Counted from the first letter of the stretch, positions 18,117 through 25,998 are shown. The stretch: 64,000 bases of DNA from Daejeonella sp. (GCF_030684675.1 NZ_JAUXXZ010000006.1:1-64000), one strand, 5' to 3'. The notes: generated by a model from the letters alone, not told the origin. Numbers and translations: made by a program.

Positions 18117-20312
18117 TCATTCTAATACATTTGCATGGTCAATACGTTCTTCAGGTTTTCCCTGTTGCTTAACTTTATTTAGAATCCAGCCAATAAACTG
18201 GCCATTGAGTGTTGTCAGATAGTTAATGTGCTGATTCTTTATCTCATTTAAAGTTTGATCAGCTTCAAAAACACTTACAGTTTTGTCGGTAAATATTATC
18301 CATTCTTTTGCTTTATTCAGAGCATCAAGAGGAGGGGTCTCAACCAGAATAACATCGAAGTGTGATCGTAATTGTTCCAGCCTTTCCATAATGGTTTCTT
18401 CGTCGCTTACTTCAAGCAAAGATTTGTCTCCACCCCGGTTTCCCATGACCATTATTCCGGAGTTGAAATTAATTCCACCCAAATCACCTGAGTGCAGAAA
18501 ATCTTCAAGGAATAGTTTGGTATTGGAGTTCTTGGTGATAGAAGGATTGTCGAAGTTTCCATCAACAAGCAGAACTTTTTTATTCACCATGACATAGGTA
18601 TAGGCCATGCAGGCAGAAATGAGTGTTTTTCCTTCACCTTCGCTGATACTGGTAATGCTTAAAACCTGACCACGGTCTGAGGTGCGGGCGAGTTCACGGT
18701 TTACTTCAAATCGGGTAGAGCGTAATTGCTTTTTGAATTCACGCATTTCTGCTGTGCCATGCAGGTTCTTCCAGATACCTTTCAGATCGAGTGTCGATTT
18801 GCCAACAAGGTTGAGGTAACCGAGTACCGGTGCCTTGGTAAGCATTACAAGGTCTGCAGGGCGGCGGATACGGTTATCCAGGAAGAACATGACAAACAGG
18901 ATGATTACACAAAAAACCCCACTTAATATCCCACTGATAATAACTAAGAGCATTTTTTTGGATGGTAGCGGTAGTCCGGGCATCGCAACCTGAGCTTGCC
19001 GGAGCTTAACAGGGAACTCAGCCTCCATCGTCACTTTGTTGTACTGTGCCAGTAAATCCTGATACTCTTCACTACCTGTTTGGATATCCCGTTCATAGCT
19101 TTGAATTACAGCCTCATGCGGTACCAGTTGCTCGAATTTCTTACTCATGACAGCAAGCTGATTTTTGAGTGAATTCAAGCCATAAACAGTACGGTCAAGT
19201 TCAATCTGAAGATCAAGTTTCTTTTGAATAAGTGCGGTTTTTGAGCTTAGGGGATTGTCAGTGTATTTATCCGACATCGTATTGATTTGGGCACTTACAA
19301 TCCTCTGAAGTGAATCGATCGAATTTTTATAACGCTCATCAAAATCACTCTGAATGTATTTATCCTGCAGTGCATTCATTTGAGCCTTTGACCCGATTAT
19401 CTTTTGATTAATATCGGTAAAGGTCGATTCCATATATCGGCGGTCAGCAGGATCGAATCTTTTATCAATGTTGGCAATGGTTCCTTTAATAGCTACAATA
19501 TCTTTTTCGGCCTGCTGCATTCTCAACTCATAATCTGCAGTCTGGGTATAAATCTGGGAGGATTGTTCATTGAGGTTAAGTATTCTGTTTTCTATTTTAT
19601 ATTCACGCAGTCCACTAATCCTGGCTTGAAGGGTGTCAGATTTTATTTTCAACAGGTTTTTAAGGAAGTTTACAGAAGAACGCTGATTTTCTTTCACCAG
19701 AACGGTATAATAGTCGGTAAATTCGTTGGATAATGTGTTGACCACAAAGGCAGATAATTCGGAATTTTCAGATTGATAATCAATGAAGATAAAGTCTGTG
19801 GTTCCGGCACGGTATATCAGCATATCATTCATCAATGACATATAGTCATACCCCATAGACCCTAATATGCGATGCAAACCATTTTCATCGTCATTTCTTA
19901 AATTTAAACCCTCTTTTTTACTATACTTTTCTTTAAAGACGCTTAATGCATGTTTTTTAGCCTCAAGATTTAATGTTTTCAGAAGTTCACTGGGTTCTCT
20001 GAAAGGCTTACCACTCAGGTCATGTATAATTAATTTATATGAAACCAGGTCAATCATGCTTTTTGAATTCATGACCTGCACCATGTTTACAAATTTTTGA
20101 TTGATTCTTGACTCCTGTAATACACTGGCCTCTGAAAGTGCCATTTGTTGAGTTTCGTCGACAATACCTGTTGCAATCTGGGCTTGTGCTGGATAAACAT
20201 CAGGAAGGTTTCGGACAATATAAAAAGTAACCATGACCGTAATAAGCGGCACGGTAATTAAAACTATTTTGTAACGTAATAATAAATCGATGAATTTTTT
20301 TAGTTCTTCCAT
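18117..20312 (-). CDS. Wzc/GumC-like polysaccharide co-polymerase with BY-kinase-like ATPase domain
   Basis: A 731-residue inner-membrane protein controlling chain length and export. It has a transmembrane helix near residue 16-33, a Wzz-like periplasmic region with long coiled coils (~200-430), a second helix (~455-480) and a cytoplasmic ATPase domain (~530-715). Walker A is variant, SEGEGKTLIS; Walker A' is KVLLVDGNFDNPSI; the Walker B strand is DVILVETPPLD, with Glu where Asp is common. The C-terminus (KVKQQGKPEERIDHANVLE) has no tyrosine cluster, so regulation by tail autophosphorylation as in Wzc is doubtful. It lies between the TolC-like and glycosyltransferase genes with gaps of 8 and 1 bp. 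Confidence 0.9.
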   Translation of the reverse strand: MEELKKFIDLLLRYKIVLITVPLITVMVTFYIVRNLPDVYPAQAQIATGIVDETQQMALSEASVLQESRINQKFVNMVQVMNSKSMIDLVSYKLIIHDLSGKPFREPSELLKTLNLEAKKHALSVFKEKYSKKEGLNLRNDDENGLHRILGSMGYDYMSLMNDMLIYRAGTTDFIFIDYQSENSELSAFVVNTLSNEFTDYYTVLVKENQRSSVNFLKNLLKIKSDTLQARISGLREYKIENRILNLNEQSSQIYTQTADYELRMQQAEKDIVAIKGTIANIDKRFDPADRRYMESTFTDINQKIIGSKAQMNALQDKYIQSDFDERYKNSIDSLQRIVSAQINTMSDKYTDNPLSSKTALIQKKLDLQIELDRTVYGLNSLKNQLAVMSKKFEQLVPHEAVIQSYERDIQTGSEEYQDLLAQYNKVTMEAEFPVKLRQAQVAMPGLPLPSKKMLLVIISGILSGVFCVIILFVMFFLDNRIRRPADLVMLTKAPVLGYLNLVGKSTLDLKGIWKNLHGTAEMREFKKQLRSTRFEVNRELARTSDRGQVLSITSISEGEGKTLISACMAYTYVMVNKKVLLVDGNFDNPSITKNSNTKLFLEDFLHSGDLGGINFNSGIMVMGNRGGDKSLLEVSDEETIMERLEQLRSHFDVILVETPPLDALNKAKEWIIFTDKTVSVFEADQTLNEIKNQHINYLTTLNGQFIGWILNKVKQQGKPEERIDHANVLE

Positions 20313-20320
20313 ACTGTACC

Positions 20321-20998
20321 CTACTGTATTTCTTCGATTTTTTTCGTCAATAATTCTTCAAGAGATGCTTTGGCGATCAGAAAGTTTGATTCTGCGGCAA
20401 TTTTAGATTGCAATGCTCCTGAATAGGACATTTGCATTAATGTATATTGCTCATAAGTTATTTCGCTTTTTTCAAATTTGGTTTTGACATCATTACTGAC
20501 ATTAAGTGCGTCAGAGCTCAGTTTGGTTTGGAGACGTAAATTGGAAAGTGCCTGAACATAGGTAAAATAACGTCGTTTTACCTCTGTTTCGAGAGTTAGA
20601 TGGTATTCGTCAAGATCATACTGGGCTAGTTTTACGCTTTCTTTGGCTTGTTTTACATTGCCTGGTTTCTGGAGTAATGCACTTAAATTAAGATTGAATG
20701 CTGCCTGATATCCGTTAAAAAATCTAGGAACTGCCAGGTTCAAAGTATTGTTCGGGTTATAAATGTAGGAAAATGAAAACGCATCGAGCCAGGATAATTG
20801 CTCCTGGCCAACTGTAGTTTTAGCGATCTTTATTCGACCTTCATAATTATTCATTCTAGGATAGTTTTCTTTGGCAGTAGCAATCAGTTTTTCAAGAAAA
20901 ACATATGAAATGTCTGTCATCATTGTTTCCTGCGACTTAGCAGAATTACATAAAAGAAGTAAAAAAAACGTTGCTAAAAAAAAGTATTTCCTGAACAT
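20321..20998 (-). CDS. Half-length TolC-family outer-membrane efflux-like protein
   Basis: A 225-residue protein with a signal peptide (1-22, ending NSAKSQ) and a single OEP repeat: a beta-strand pair (WLDAFSFSYIYNP...AVPRFFNGYQAAFNLNLSALL) between two long helical hairpins (KQAKESVKLAQYDLDEYHLTLETEVKRRYFTYVQAL... and LQSKIAAESNFLIAKASLEELLT). Ordinary TolC proteins have two such repeats and 400-480 residues (compare 26053-27375). The gene is intact with a normal signal peptide and stop, so this is a genuine one-repeat form, not a frameshift I can see. It sits between the sugar transferase (3 bp) and Wzc-like (8 bp) genes, where a Wza-type export gene might be expected. Confidence 0.82.
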   Translation of the reverse strand: MFRKYFFLATFFLLLLCNSAKSQETMMTDISYVFLEKLIATAKENYPRMNNYEGRIKIAKTTVGQEQLSWLDAFSFSYIYNPNNTLNLAVPRFFNGYQAAFNLNLSALLQKPGNVKQAKESVKLAQYDLDEYHLTLETEVKRRYFTYVQALSNLRLQTKLSSDALNVSNDVKTKFEKSEITYEQYTLMQMSYSGALQSKIAAESNFLIAKASLEELLTKKIEEIQ

Positions 20999-21001
20999 AT
21001 A

Positions 21002-22111
21002 TTAAAATTTTTCCTTGTGCAATATTACCGGCAGTGTTTTAATCAATATTTCAAAATCGAACCAGAACGAATATTTTGACGCGTAAAAGTTATCAAATTT
21101 TTTCCGTTCCCGCTCGGAAATATCTCTTTTTCCTCTACTTTTTATTTGCCACAAACCTGTAACACCTGCAGGCCCCATAAAACGCTGTGACCAGTCATTT
21201 GATGTCAGCATTTCAGCTTCATAAAGCGGTAATGGTCTGTTCCCAACCAGAGACATATCTCCTTTTAAAACATTGAAAAGCTGGGGTAATTCATCGATAC
21301 TGGTCCTTCTGATAAAGGATCCAAACCGGGTTATTCTTGGGTCGTCAATTAGTTTTACAAAAGTTGTTCGTTTTTTCTCGTCATCAGCTTCTTCTTCCGG
21401 ATATTCATCGTTTTTGTATCGATTAAGATCTGATAAATCTTCCAACTGGCTGTCGGCTCCCACTCGCATGGATCTGAATTTGTAGAAATCAAATATATTG
21501 TATCCAGTACCAACCCTTTTGCTTTTATAAATAATTGATCCTTTTGAATCCAAGCGAATTAATATTGCAGTTAAAATTATGACAGGTGCTAAAACAATGA
21601 TACATGTTGCTGAGATTACTACATCAAAAAGGCGCTTCATCTGTGGTAATTTGTAGATAACATCAGTGTTTTCCAGTACAGAAAGCTGTGGTCTGATCAA
21701 TTTGAATTTAACTAAAAAATGGAGTCTTTCTATCAGATGTTCAATAGGGAAGGGCATGATATAAAAGTCGTGCACCTTTAATTTTAAAGCACTTGCTTTC
21801 CACACTTTATCCTTTTCAGATGCAATCAGCACAATGATCAACTCACGATAAAGTGGATTTTTCTTAATCTTCTCAATGAATTTAAAACATTTCCCCTCAG
21901 AATCAGTTTCAATCAGTATTACATCAGGTAAAGTTAAAATTGACTGATTATCCAGGTAGTCCTGAAGTTCTTCTAAGGAATGGTGCTTATTTATGAAAAA
22001 TTCGGATGGTAAATCATTAATTAGCAAGGATGTAGAATCTGTGCCCATGTAAGCAATGCTTAAATGATGTACAGTGTTGGTATCCCTCCCTTGCTTAATT
22101 ATTTGCGACAT
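21002..22111 (-). CDS. Initiating sugar transferase with N-terminal pseudo-receiver domain
   Basis: A 369-residue fusion. Residues ~15-140 have a response-regulator receiver fold, but the key sites are altered: the phosphoacceptor strand reads PDVILIETDSEG (Glu for the usual Asp) and the conserved Lys position reads YIMPFPIEHL (Met). Residues ~155-369 are a bacterial sugar transferase (WcaJ/PglC superfamily) with KRLFDVVISATCIIVLAPVI, the reentrant membrane helix, FYKFRSMRVGADSQ, then RITRFGSFIRRTSIDELPQL and VGNRPLPLYEAE. It should transfer the first sugar-1-phosphate to undecaprenyl phosphate. Its first 17 nt overlap the end of the canonical response regulator, pointing to a linked signalling role. 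Confidence 0.92.
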   Translation of the reverse strand: MSQIIKQGRDTNTVHHLSIAYMGTDSTSLLINDLPSEFFINKHHSLEELQDYLDNQSILTLPDVILIETDSEGKCFKFIEKIKKNPLYRELIIVLIASEKDKVWKASALKLKVHDFYIMPFPIEHLIERLHFLVKFKLIRPQLSVLENTDVIYKLPQMKRLFDVVISATCIIVLAPVIILTAILIRLDSKGSIIYKSKRVGTGYNIFDFYKFRSMRVGADSQLEDLSDLNRYKNDEYPEEEADDEKKRTTFVKLIDDPRITRFGSFIRRTSIDELPQLFNVLKGDMSLVGNRPLPLYEAEMLTSNDWSQRFMGPAGVTGLWQIKSRGKRDISERERKKFDNFYASKYSFWFDFEILIKTLPVILHKEKF

Positions 22112-22481
22112 TATGCTTTTGGAGTGTTTCAGTTATTGATGACTTTAATTCAGTAGGATTGAAAGGTTTTTTAAAATAACAATCTGCCCGGAATGGCATT
22201 TGCTCAACAATCTTATCAAGATTATCAGCCCCGGATAGAAGAATTACAGGGGTATCCCTGTAAAATCCACTAATTTTCAGGTTTCTTATAAATGAACCAC
22301 CATCAATATAAGGCATTTCCAAATCAGAAATGATCAGTGCAGGATCATTACCATCTTCAAGCCAACTTATAGCATCTGCGCCATTTTGTTTAATCACAAG
22401 ATCATAGTCTTTTGACAGTATGAAATTAAGCAGTTTTAATATGCTCAACTCATCATCTACAACCAGAATTTGTTTTTTCAT
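22095..22481 (-). CDS. Single-domain response regulator (CheY-like)
   Basis: A 128-residue receiver with no output domain. The acidic pair is in ILVVDDELS (Asp10-Asp11), the phosphoacceptor is in ALIISDLEMPYIDG (Asp ~57), the conserved Thr/Ser is in PVILLSGAD and the Lys is in CYFKKPFNPTEL. All catalytic positions are intact, in contrast with the pseudo-receiver of the next gene. It is the first gene of the polysaccharide operon and overlaps the sugar transferase by 17 nt. It may control polysaccharide initiation by protein-protein contact; no histidine kinase lies in the window. Confidence 0.9.
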   Translation of the reverse strand: MKKQILVVDDELSILKLLNFILSKDYDLVIKQNGADAISWLEDGNDPALIISDLEMPYIDGGSFIRNLKISGFYRDTPVILLSGADNLDKIVEQMPFRADCYFKKPFNPTELKSSITETLQKHNVANN

Positions 22482-22697
22482 AATTTAAATAGCCCTGCCT
22501 TCTCATTGAATGAGATTTATTTCAATAAATACTTATCTACCAGGCAATTCAAATGTTGAATACAGATATTAAAAGTACTTAATTATTGAAAATATATTAA
22601 CCTTTAAAATAAAAATTAATTAAATAATTACTTACCAAATATTACAATGCTAATGCCAATTCAAATAAACTGCCTAAGAGCCTGTGGTGTGGTAAGT

Positions 22698-22736
22698 GTG
22701 GAAATTATTCCCGAAATAGTGTAGAAAAATTTCCAC
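22698..22736. promoter_or_regulatory. Inverted repeat upstream of polysaccharide operon
   Basis: Arms GTGGAAATT and AATTTCCAC match perfectly over 9 bp with 21 bases between them, ~215 bp upstream of the response regulator that opens the operon. It is a candidate operator or RNA hairpin; no regulator can be assigned. Confidence 0.35.
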
Positions 22737-22815
22737 GATTATGGCAAAAATTTAACCTAAATTCCCAGGGTGTGGAGAGTATGTTAAGCTTGATTGATAG
22801 AAGGGAGAGTTGACA

Positions 22816-22871
22816 CCCGATAGCTATCGGGTTGATAGTTAAGGTCCCTCCTGGTGGTACTCGGGATGACA
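22816..22871. repeat. CCCGATAGCTATCGGG palindrome plus CCCTCCT/CGGGATGACA half-element
   Basis: A 16-bp perfect palindrome (22816-22831) is followed by a TTAAGGTCCCTCCTGG...CGGGATGACA segment (22839-22871). The same two parts, in the reverse order, occur at 44442-44505. They are interspersed intergenic repeats. Confidence 0.7.
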
Positions 22872-22934
22872 GAGTGTTGAAATGGAATCAGCTACAACAG
22901 CAATACTTTTCCTAGAAGTAAGAATTTCCTATTT

Positions 22935-22962
22935 CAGATAACAGCTAACTGATAACAGCCAA
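22935..22962. repeat. 7-bp-period array (CAGATAA type)
   Basis: Four consecutive heptamers read CAGATAA, CAGCTAA, CTGATAA and CAGCCAA. The array ends 10 bp before the stop of the minus-strand rhodanese-like gene. It belongs to the ATAACAG/ACAACAG unit family found at 34261 and 61646. Confidence 0.7.
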
Positions 22963-22972
22963 CATCTTGAGG

Positions 22973-23437
22973 TTATTTTGCTCCTATTGGATAGCCCTTC
23001 TCGATCCAGTTCTGTTTCAAATTTGTTGGCAGGTTAAGCAGTTTGCCATTTGTGAATCCCATGGTTTTTAGCATGTTTACCGCAGGGCGGATATTTGGAC
23101 ATTTTTCAAACGGACAGCAGCCACAGTAAACGACTAAAAAAGTGTTCTTTGGCAATTTTGACAGTGCATTATTTAACTTTTGGAGATTCTCTTTTTCGCT
23201 TACTCCACCCATATTTATAGCCCCTTTGATATTATCAACCACTCCAATGTTAAATATTTTAGGTTGATTAGCCTTGGGATTAGCGATAATTGCTGCCAAC
23301 GCAGAAGGCTCGATCAGGTCTTTTTGAGTCCAATTGTCTTTTTTGTCTAATGCCTGATTGGCTCTGATGGTAGTTTGAGCCAGGCTCAAGCTAGTTGCTG
23401 ATATGAAAAATAATATGGTGTAAAAAAGAATTTTCAT
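22973..23437 (-). CDS. Periplasmic rhodanese-like protein
   Basis: A 154-residue protein with a signal peptide ending LSLAQ (residue ~21). The body follows the rhodanese fold: EPSALAAII...IFNIGVVDNIKGAINMGGV, a LPKNTFLVVYCGCCPFEKCPNIRPA active loop (~residues 95-120) and a C-terminal LLNLPTNLKQNWIEKGYPIG. The loop holds four cysteines (105, 107, 108, 113), unlike the single catalytic Cys of standard rhodaneses, so it may bind metal or carry out thiol exchange. The TlpA-like thioredoxin encoded 78 bp upstream on the same strand suggests a shared role in periplasmic thiol or sulfur chemistry. Confidence 0.78.
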   Translation of the reverse strand: MKILFYTILFFISATSLSLAQTTIRANQALDKKDNWTQKDLIEPSALAAIIANPKANQPKIFNIGVVDNIKGAINMGGVSEKENLQKLNNALSKLPKNTFLVVYCGCCPFEKCPNIRPAVNMLKTMGFTNGKLLNLPTNLKQNWIEKGYPIGAK

Positions 23438-23515
23438 GTTGTTTTTTCGGTTAATTAATTACAAAATTAAGCATTTCTAAATAAGGGAGGTTAAAATTCT
23501 TACTAATATGTTCTT

Positions 23516-24097
23516 TTATCTGCTCAGAGCATTCAAGAAGTTAAGCATTTCAGTATTATCATAATCTGCCATCCCACTATGCTGAAAAACGATATCTCCT
23601 TTCGGTCCTACAATTACTGTTGTAGGGAGACTGCCGCTAAAAATATGTTCGGGGATTGCCGACTCACTCGAATAGACTTTTAGTTGGTAGGAGTGTTTTT
23701 TCATAAACTTAACAGATGATACAATTTTATTGTCAACGTCTACCATTATAAAATTGACTTTATCCTTGTTCTTAATCTTCGAAGACAATGAATTTATTGA
23801 TGGCATTTCGGCACGACATGGGGGGCACCAGGTTGCCCAAAAATTGATAAAGTAAACTTCACCTTTATTTTCGCCCAGTTTAAGCAGCTCTCCATCTTCT
23901 GATCTGAAAGTCAGATCAGAAGGTACGGATTTGCTTATTTTTAGATCTGAAGAGGGCGCATCGGCATTATAAAGCCCGGTACTCATAAGCCCCTTGATGA
24001 GGAGTGTCCTCGCATCAGCACTAAAGAACATAATACCTGCAAAAAGCACAAATAAGATATTACCGATATTTGTTTTGACAAATCTTAAAAATCCCAT
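23516..24097 (-). CDS. TlpA-family membrane-anchored thioredoxin-like protein
   Basis: A 193-residue protein with an N-terminal membrane anchor (ILFVLFAGIMFF, ~residues 14-26) and a periplasmic thioredoxin fold. The active site is WATWCPPCRAEMPS, with Cys91 and Cys94. The cis-Pro loop is GSLPTTVIVGPKGDIV, and the end matches the AhpC/TSA-Redoxin superfamily. TlpA/ResA proteins reduce disulfides, for example in cytochrome c maturation. A TTGTAAC/GTTACAA dyad sits 52 bp upstream of the start and may control the gene. Confidence 0.9.
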   Translation of the reverse strand: MGFLRFVKTNIGNILFVLFAGIMFFSADARTLLIKGLMSTGLYNADAPSSDLKISKSVPSDLTFRSEDGELLKLGENKGEVYFINFWATWCPPCRAEMPSINSLSSKIKNKDKVNFIMVDVDNKIVSSVKFMKKHSYQLKVYSSESAIPEHIFSGSLPTTVIVGPKGDIVFQHSGMADYDNTEMLNFLNALSR

Positions 24098-24427
24098 TCT
24101 TTATCTGTTTTTGGTTCCTGGCAAGTTAACACCTTTCATTACGCCTATTTGTAACATTAGTTACAATGCTTTTTAATTACGAGGGGATTTTGAGCAATAA
24201 TGTACAGAAGGATGTCCATTATTTTCTACACTTTTCTAACAAGTTCAGGTCAATATCTTCTTAGCTAAGTCATTAATCTGCAATAATTTACAGGATTAGC
24301 ACTCAAATAACTTTTGTAGAGCACTTTTAGGAATTAAGCTTAATAATCTGACAATCATTTGATCAAAGGAAAAACATTTGGTCTGATTTTCGAGTATAAT
24401 TAATTAATCTGTTAAAATTATATCGGT
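24098..24427. other. 330-bp divergent intergenic region
   Basis: This region separates the minus-strand TlpA gene from a plus-strand small hypothetical gene. I see no additional gene. The notable element is the TTGTAAC-ATTA-GTTACAA dyad at 24149-24166. Confidence 0.6.
24149..24166. promoter_or_regulatory. Dyad TTGTAAC-N4-GTTACAA upstream of TlpA gene
   Basis: Perfect 7-bp arms flank a 4-bp centre. The 18-bp size and spacing resemble Crp/Fnr-superfamily operators. It lies 52 bp upstream of the TlpA-like start on the minus strand. Assignment to a regulator is inference. Confidence 0.5.
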
Positions 24428-24718
24428 ATGGTAAAAAGTAAAATAGCCGCGATAAAAGACTGGATCAAAACAATGGGATTTGAATTGATAAAATCGCATG
24501 ATTTGAGTGGCGAAGAAGTTAAAATTAACTACTACAGTTTGGGTAATTTTGGTATTTACGAGGAAATATCGAATAAGAAATTGGCTGGCCGGGCTACGGG
24601 GACAAAAATGCGATTTATTTCATGGAACCCATGGGGAATTGATTTTGAAGTTAGCTCCCTTAAAGATTTGGTAGACGCTTATCAGGATTCTAAATCCCTA
24701 AGTCCAGAGATACCTTAA
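24428..24718 (+). CDS. Hypothetical protein, 96 residues
   Basis: I do not recognise this family. The protein is soluble, with no signal peptide. It has an amphipathic, lysine-rich N-terminal helix (SKIAAIKDWIKTMGFELI), a probable beta sheet in the middle (EEVKINYYSLGNFGIYEEI and TKMRFISWNPWGIDFEV) and a C-terminal helix (SLKDLVDAYQDS). The alternating pattern and ATG start after a long non-coding stretch support a real gene. It is a single-gene unit converging with the kinase-like gene at 24752. Confidence 0.6.
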   Translation: MVKSKIAAIKDWIKTMGFELIKSHDLSGEEVKINYYSLGNFGIYEEISNKKLAGRATGTKMRFISWNPWGIDFEVSSLKDLVDAYQDSKSLSPEIP

Positions 24719-24751
24719 TGACTTAATTATAGGATGAACTATCTGAATAAA

Positions 24752-25600
24752 CTAGATTCCGTTTTTTAAAATAAACCGGGATAGTTCTTCGATAGGATGT
24801 TTCAGGATTTTCCCTACTTTAATTTCGTTTGCAGTACAGAGCTCTTTCAGGATGTCTGAGAAATGATATGCAATTGAGCCTACAAAATGGCAGGTTTGAT
24901 CCCTGTAATCGGGATAAGATTTGATGTTTGTTTCTATAAATTCACTGAATCCTTTTTTTAAGGTATCAATAATAAAGGGGTGGCTGATATGTTCACTTAG
25001 AAAGGGTGCGAAAGATGCCAGATAGAAATTTGGTGCGGGTTCCTGGTAAACATGCTTAATGATCGACTCTTTATCGATTTTATAGATTGCATCAAAGCTA
25101 ACAGAAAGCTCTGTTGGCATCCGTCCATATAAGAAACTGGCAATTAATTGCCTTCCGAGCCAGGTTCCTGAACCTTCATCGCCAAGAATATATCCCAAAC
25201 CATGCTTACTTTCATGGATTTTTGATCCGTCGAAATAGGTAATGTTAGATCCTGTACCGATTATACAACAGATTCCTTTTGAATTGCCTGCAGTGGCATA
25301 AATGGATGCAATGATATCTATATCAACACTGACAAATGCGTTTTTAAATATTTTAGATAGAGCGTTGGATATATGTTCACGTCGGTCCGGGCTTGAACAG
25401 CCTGCTCCGAAAAAGTATATTTCGTTTACCTGATCTGTATAAGGCTGTATTGCAGGAGTATTCTGGAATATTTTGATAATATCTTTCTCAGACAGGAAGA
25501 ATGGATTGATGCCACTTGTTCTGAAAGGTATGGTTTCAGTATCTGAAAGCGTTAATATCCAGTCGGCTTTGCTTGAGCCGCTGTCTGCAACTAATAACAT
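24752..25600 (-). CDS. BadF/BadG/BcrA/BcrD-type ATPase, N-acetylglucosamine kinase-like
   Basis: A 282-residue member of the ASKHA (actin/hexokinase/Hsp70) fold. It carries the phosphate-1 loop LLVADSGSSKADWIL (residues 2-16), the phosphate-2 region GICCIIGTGSNITYFDG (~109-125) and the GYILGDEGSGTWLGRQLI motif (~136-153) typical of GlcNAc kinases. It would phosphorylate free GlcNAc released by cell-wall or glycan turnover. The start lies 2 bp after the stop of the response regulator, so the two are cotranscribed, an unusual pairing. It is somewhat shorter than the ~300-330 residues common in the family, mainly at the C-terminus. Confidence 0.85.
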   Translation of the reverse strand: MLLVADSGSSKADWILTLSDTETIPFRTSGINPFFLSEKDIIKIFQNTPAIQPYTDQVNEIYFFGAGCSSPDRREHISNALSKIFKNAFVSVDIDIIASIYATAGNSKGICCIIGTGSNITYFDGSKIHESKHGLGYILGDEGSGTWLGRQLIASFLYGRMPTELSVSFDAIYKIDKESIIKHVYQEPAPNFYLASFAPFLSEHISHPFIIDTLKKGFSEFIETNIKSYPDYRDQTCHFVGSIAYHFSDILKELCTANEIKVGKILKHPIEELSRFILKNGI

Positions 25601-25602
25601 AT

Positions 25603-25998
25603 TTAAATTTCCTGAAGAATTTGACTTGTAAGTGGTTTGCCAATAAACTTGGATACGAGGTGATTTTCTTTCACTCTTCTTATGTCTTTTGGATCCAGAG
25701 ATGAGGTGAGAACATAAATCTTAATTTTATCGGGTCCCAGATCAGGCAACTCAGTTAATGCCTTAAGAAATTCAAAACCGTTCATTAAGGGCATTCTCAG
25801 ATCCAAAAAAATGACCTCGGGAAGTTCCTTACCTTCAAGGTATAAATCCCGTATGTATTTATAGGCTTCTTTTGGTGATTCGATTACGGTAATAGACTCT
25901 GCAAAATTGCCATTATCTAAAATCTTTCGATTGATCAGATTGTCTATGTAGCTATCATCTACAAGTAATACACTTTTGTATTTGAAGGTAATCATCAA
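25603..25998 (-). CDS. Single-domain response regulator
   Basis: A 131-residue receiver: VLLVDDSYIDNLINRKIL with the acidic pair, phosphoacceptor Asp in PEVIFLDLRMPLMNGFEFL (~65), Thr in KIYVLTSSLDPKDI and the Lys-Pro in FIGKPLTSQIL. The long alpha helices and DSYIDNLI opening resemble the Rcp1/CheY-like receivers that in Bacteroidota partner with hybrid kinases. No output domain or kinase is adjacent. It lies 54 bp after the TolC gene and 2 bp before the kinase-like gene. Confidence 0.88.
   Translation of the reverse strand: MMITFKYKSVLLVDDSYIDNLINRKILDNGNFAESITVIESPKEAYKYIRDLYLEGKELPEVIFLDLRMPLMNGFEFLKALTELPDLGPDKIKIYVLTSSLDPKDIRRVKENHLVSKFIGKPLTSQILQEI

Larger units (their letters stand above)
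22482..22972. other. 491-bp intergenic region upstream of the polysaccharide operon
   Basis: I find no convincing gene here. It holds AT-rich sequence next to the response regulator; a 9-bp inverted repeat (GTGGAAATT / AATTTCCAC at 22698-22706 and 22728-22736); the 16-bp perfect palindrome CCCGATAGCTATCGGG (22816-22831) with a following CCCTCCT...CGGGATGACA half-repeat; and a 7-bp-period array next to the rhodanese-like gene's stop. The promoter of the polysaccharide operon must lie here, but no TAnnTTTG element is obvious on the minus strand. Confidence 0.6.

Noticed and set aside
20321-20998. Half-length TolC-like gene as a pseudogene
   Set aside because: It has a signal peptide, normal codon use, a proper stop and tight spacing to both neighbours; no remnant of a second repeat is seen in the 3-8 bp gaps.
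22740-22760. Sigma-54 promoter upstream of the polysaccharide operon
   Set aside because: A TGGCA is present, but the matching GC at -12 is absent and the orientation does not fit the operon.
22482-22972. tRNA or small RNA gene in the long spacer
   Set aside because: I could not find a cloverleaf or a T-loop GTTCGA-type sequence; only palindromes and repeats are visible.
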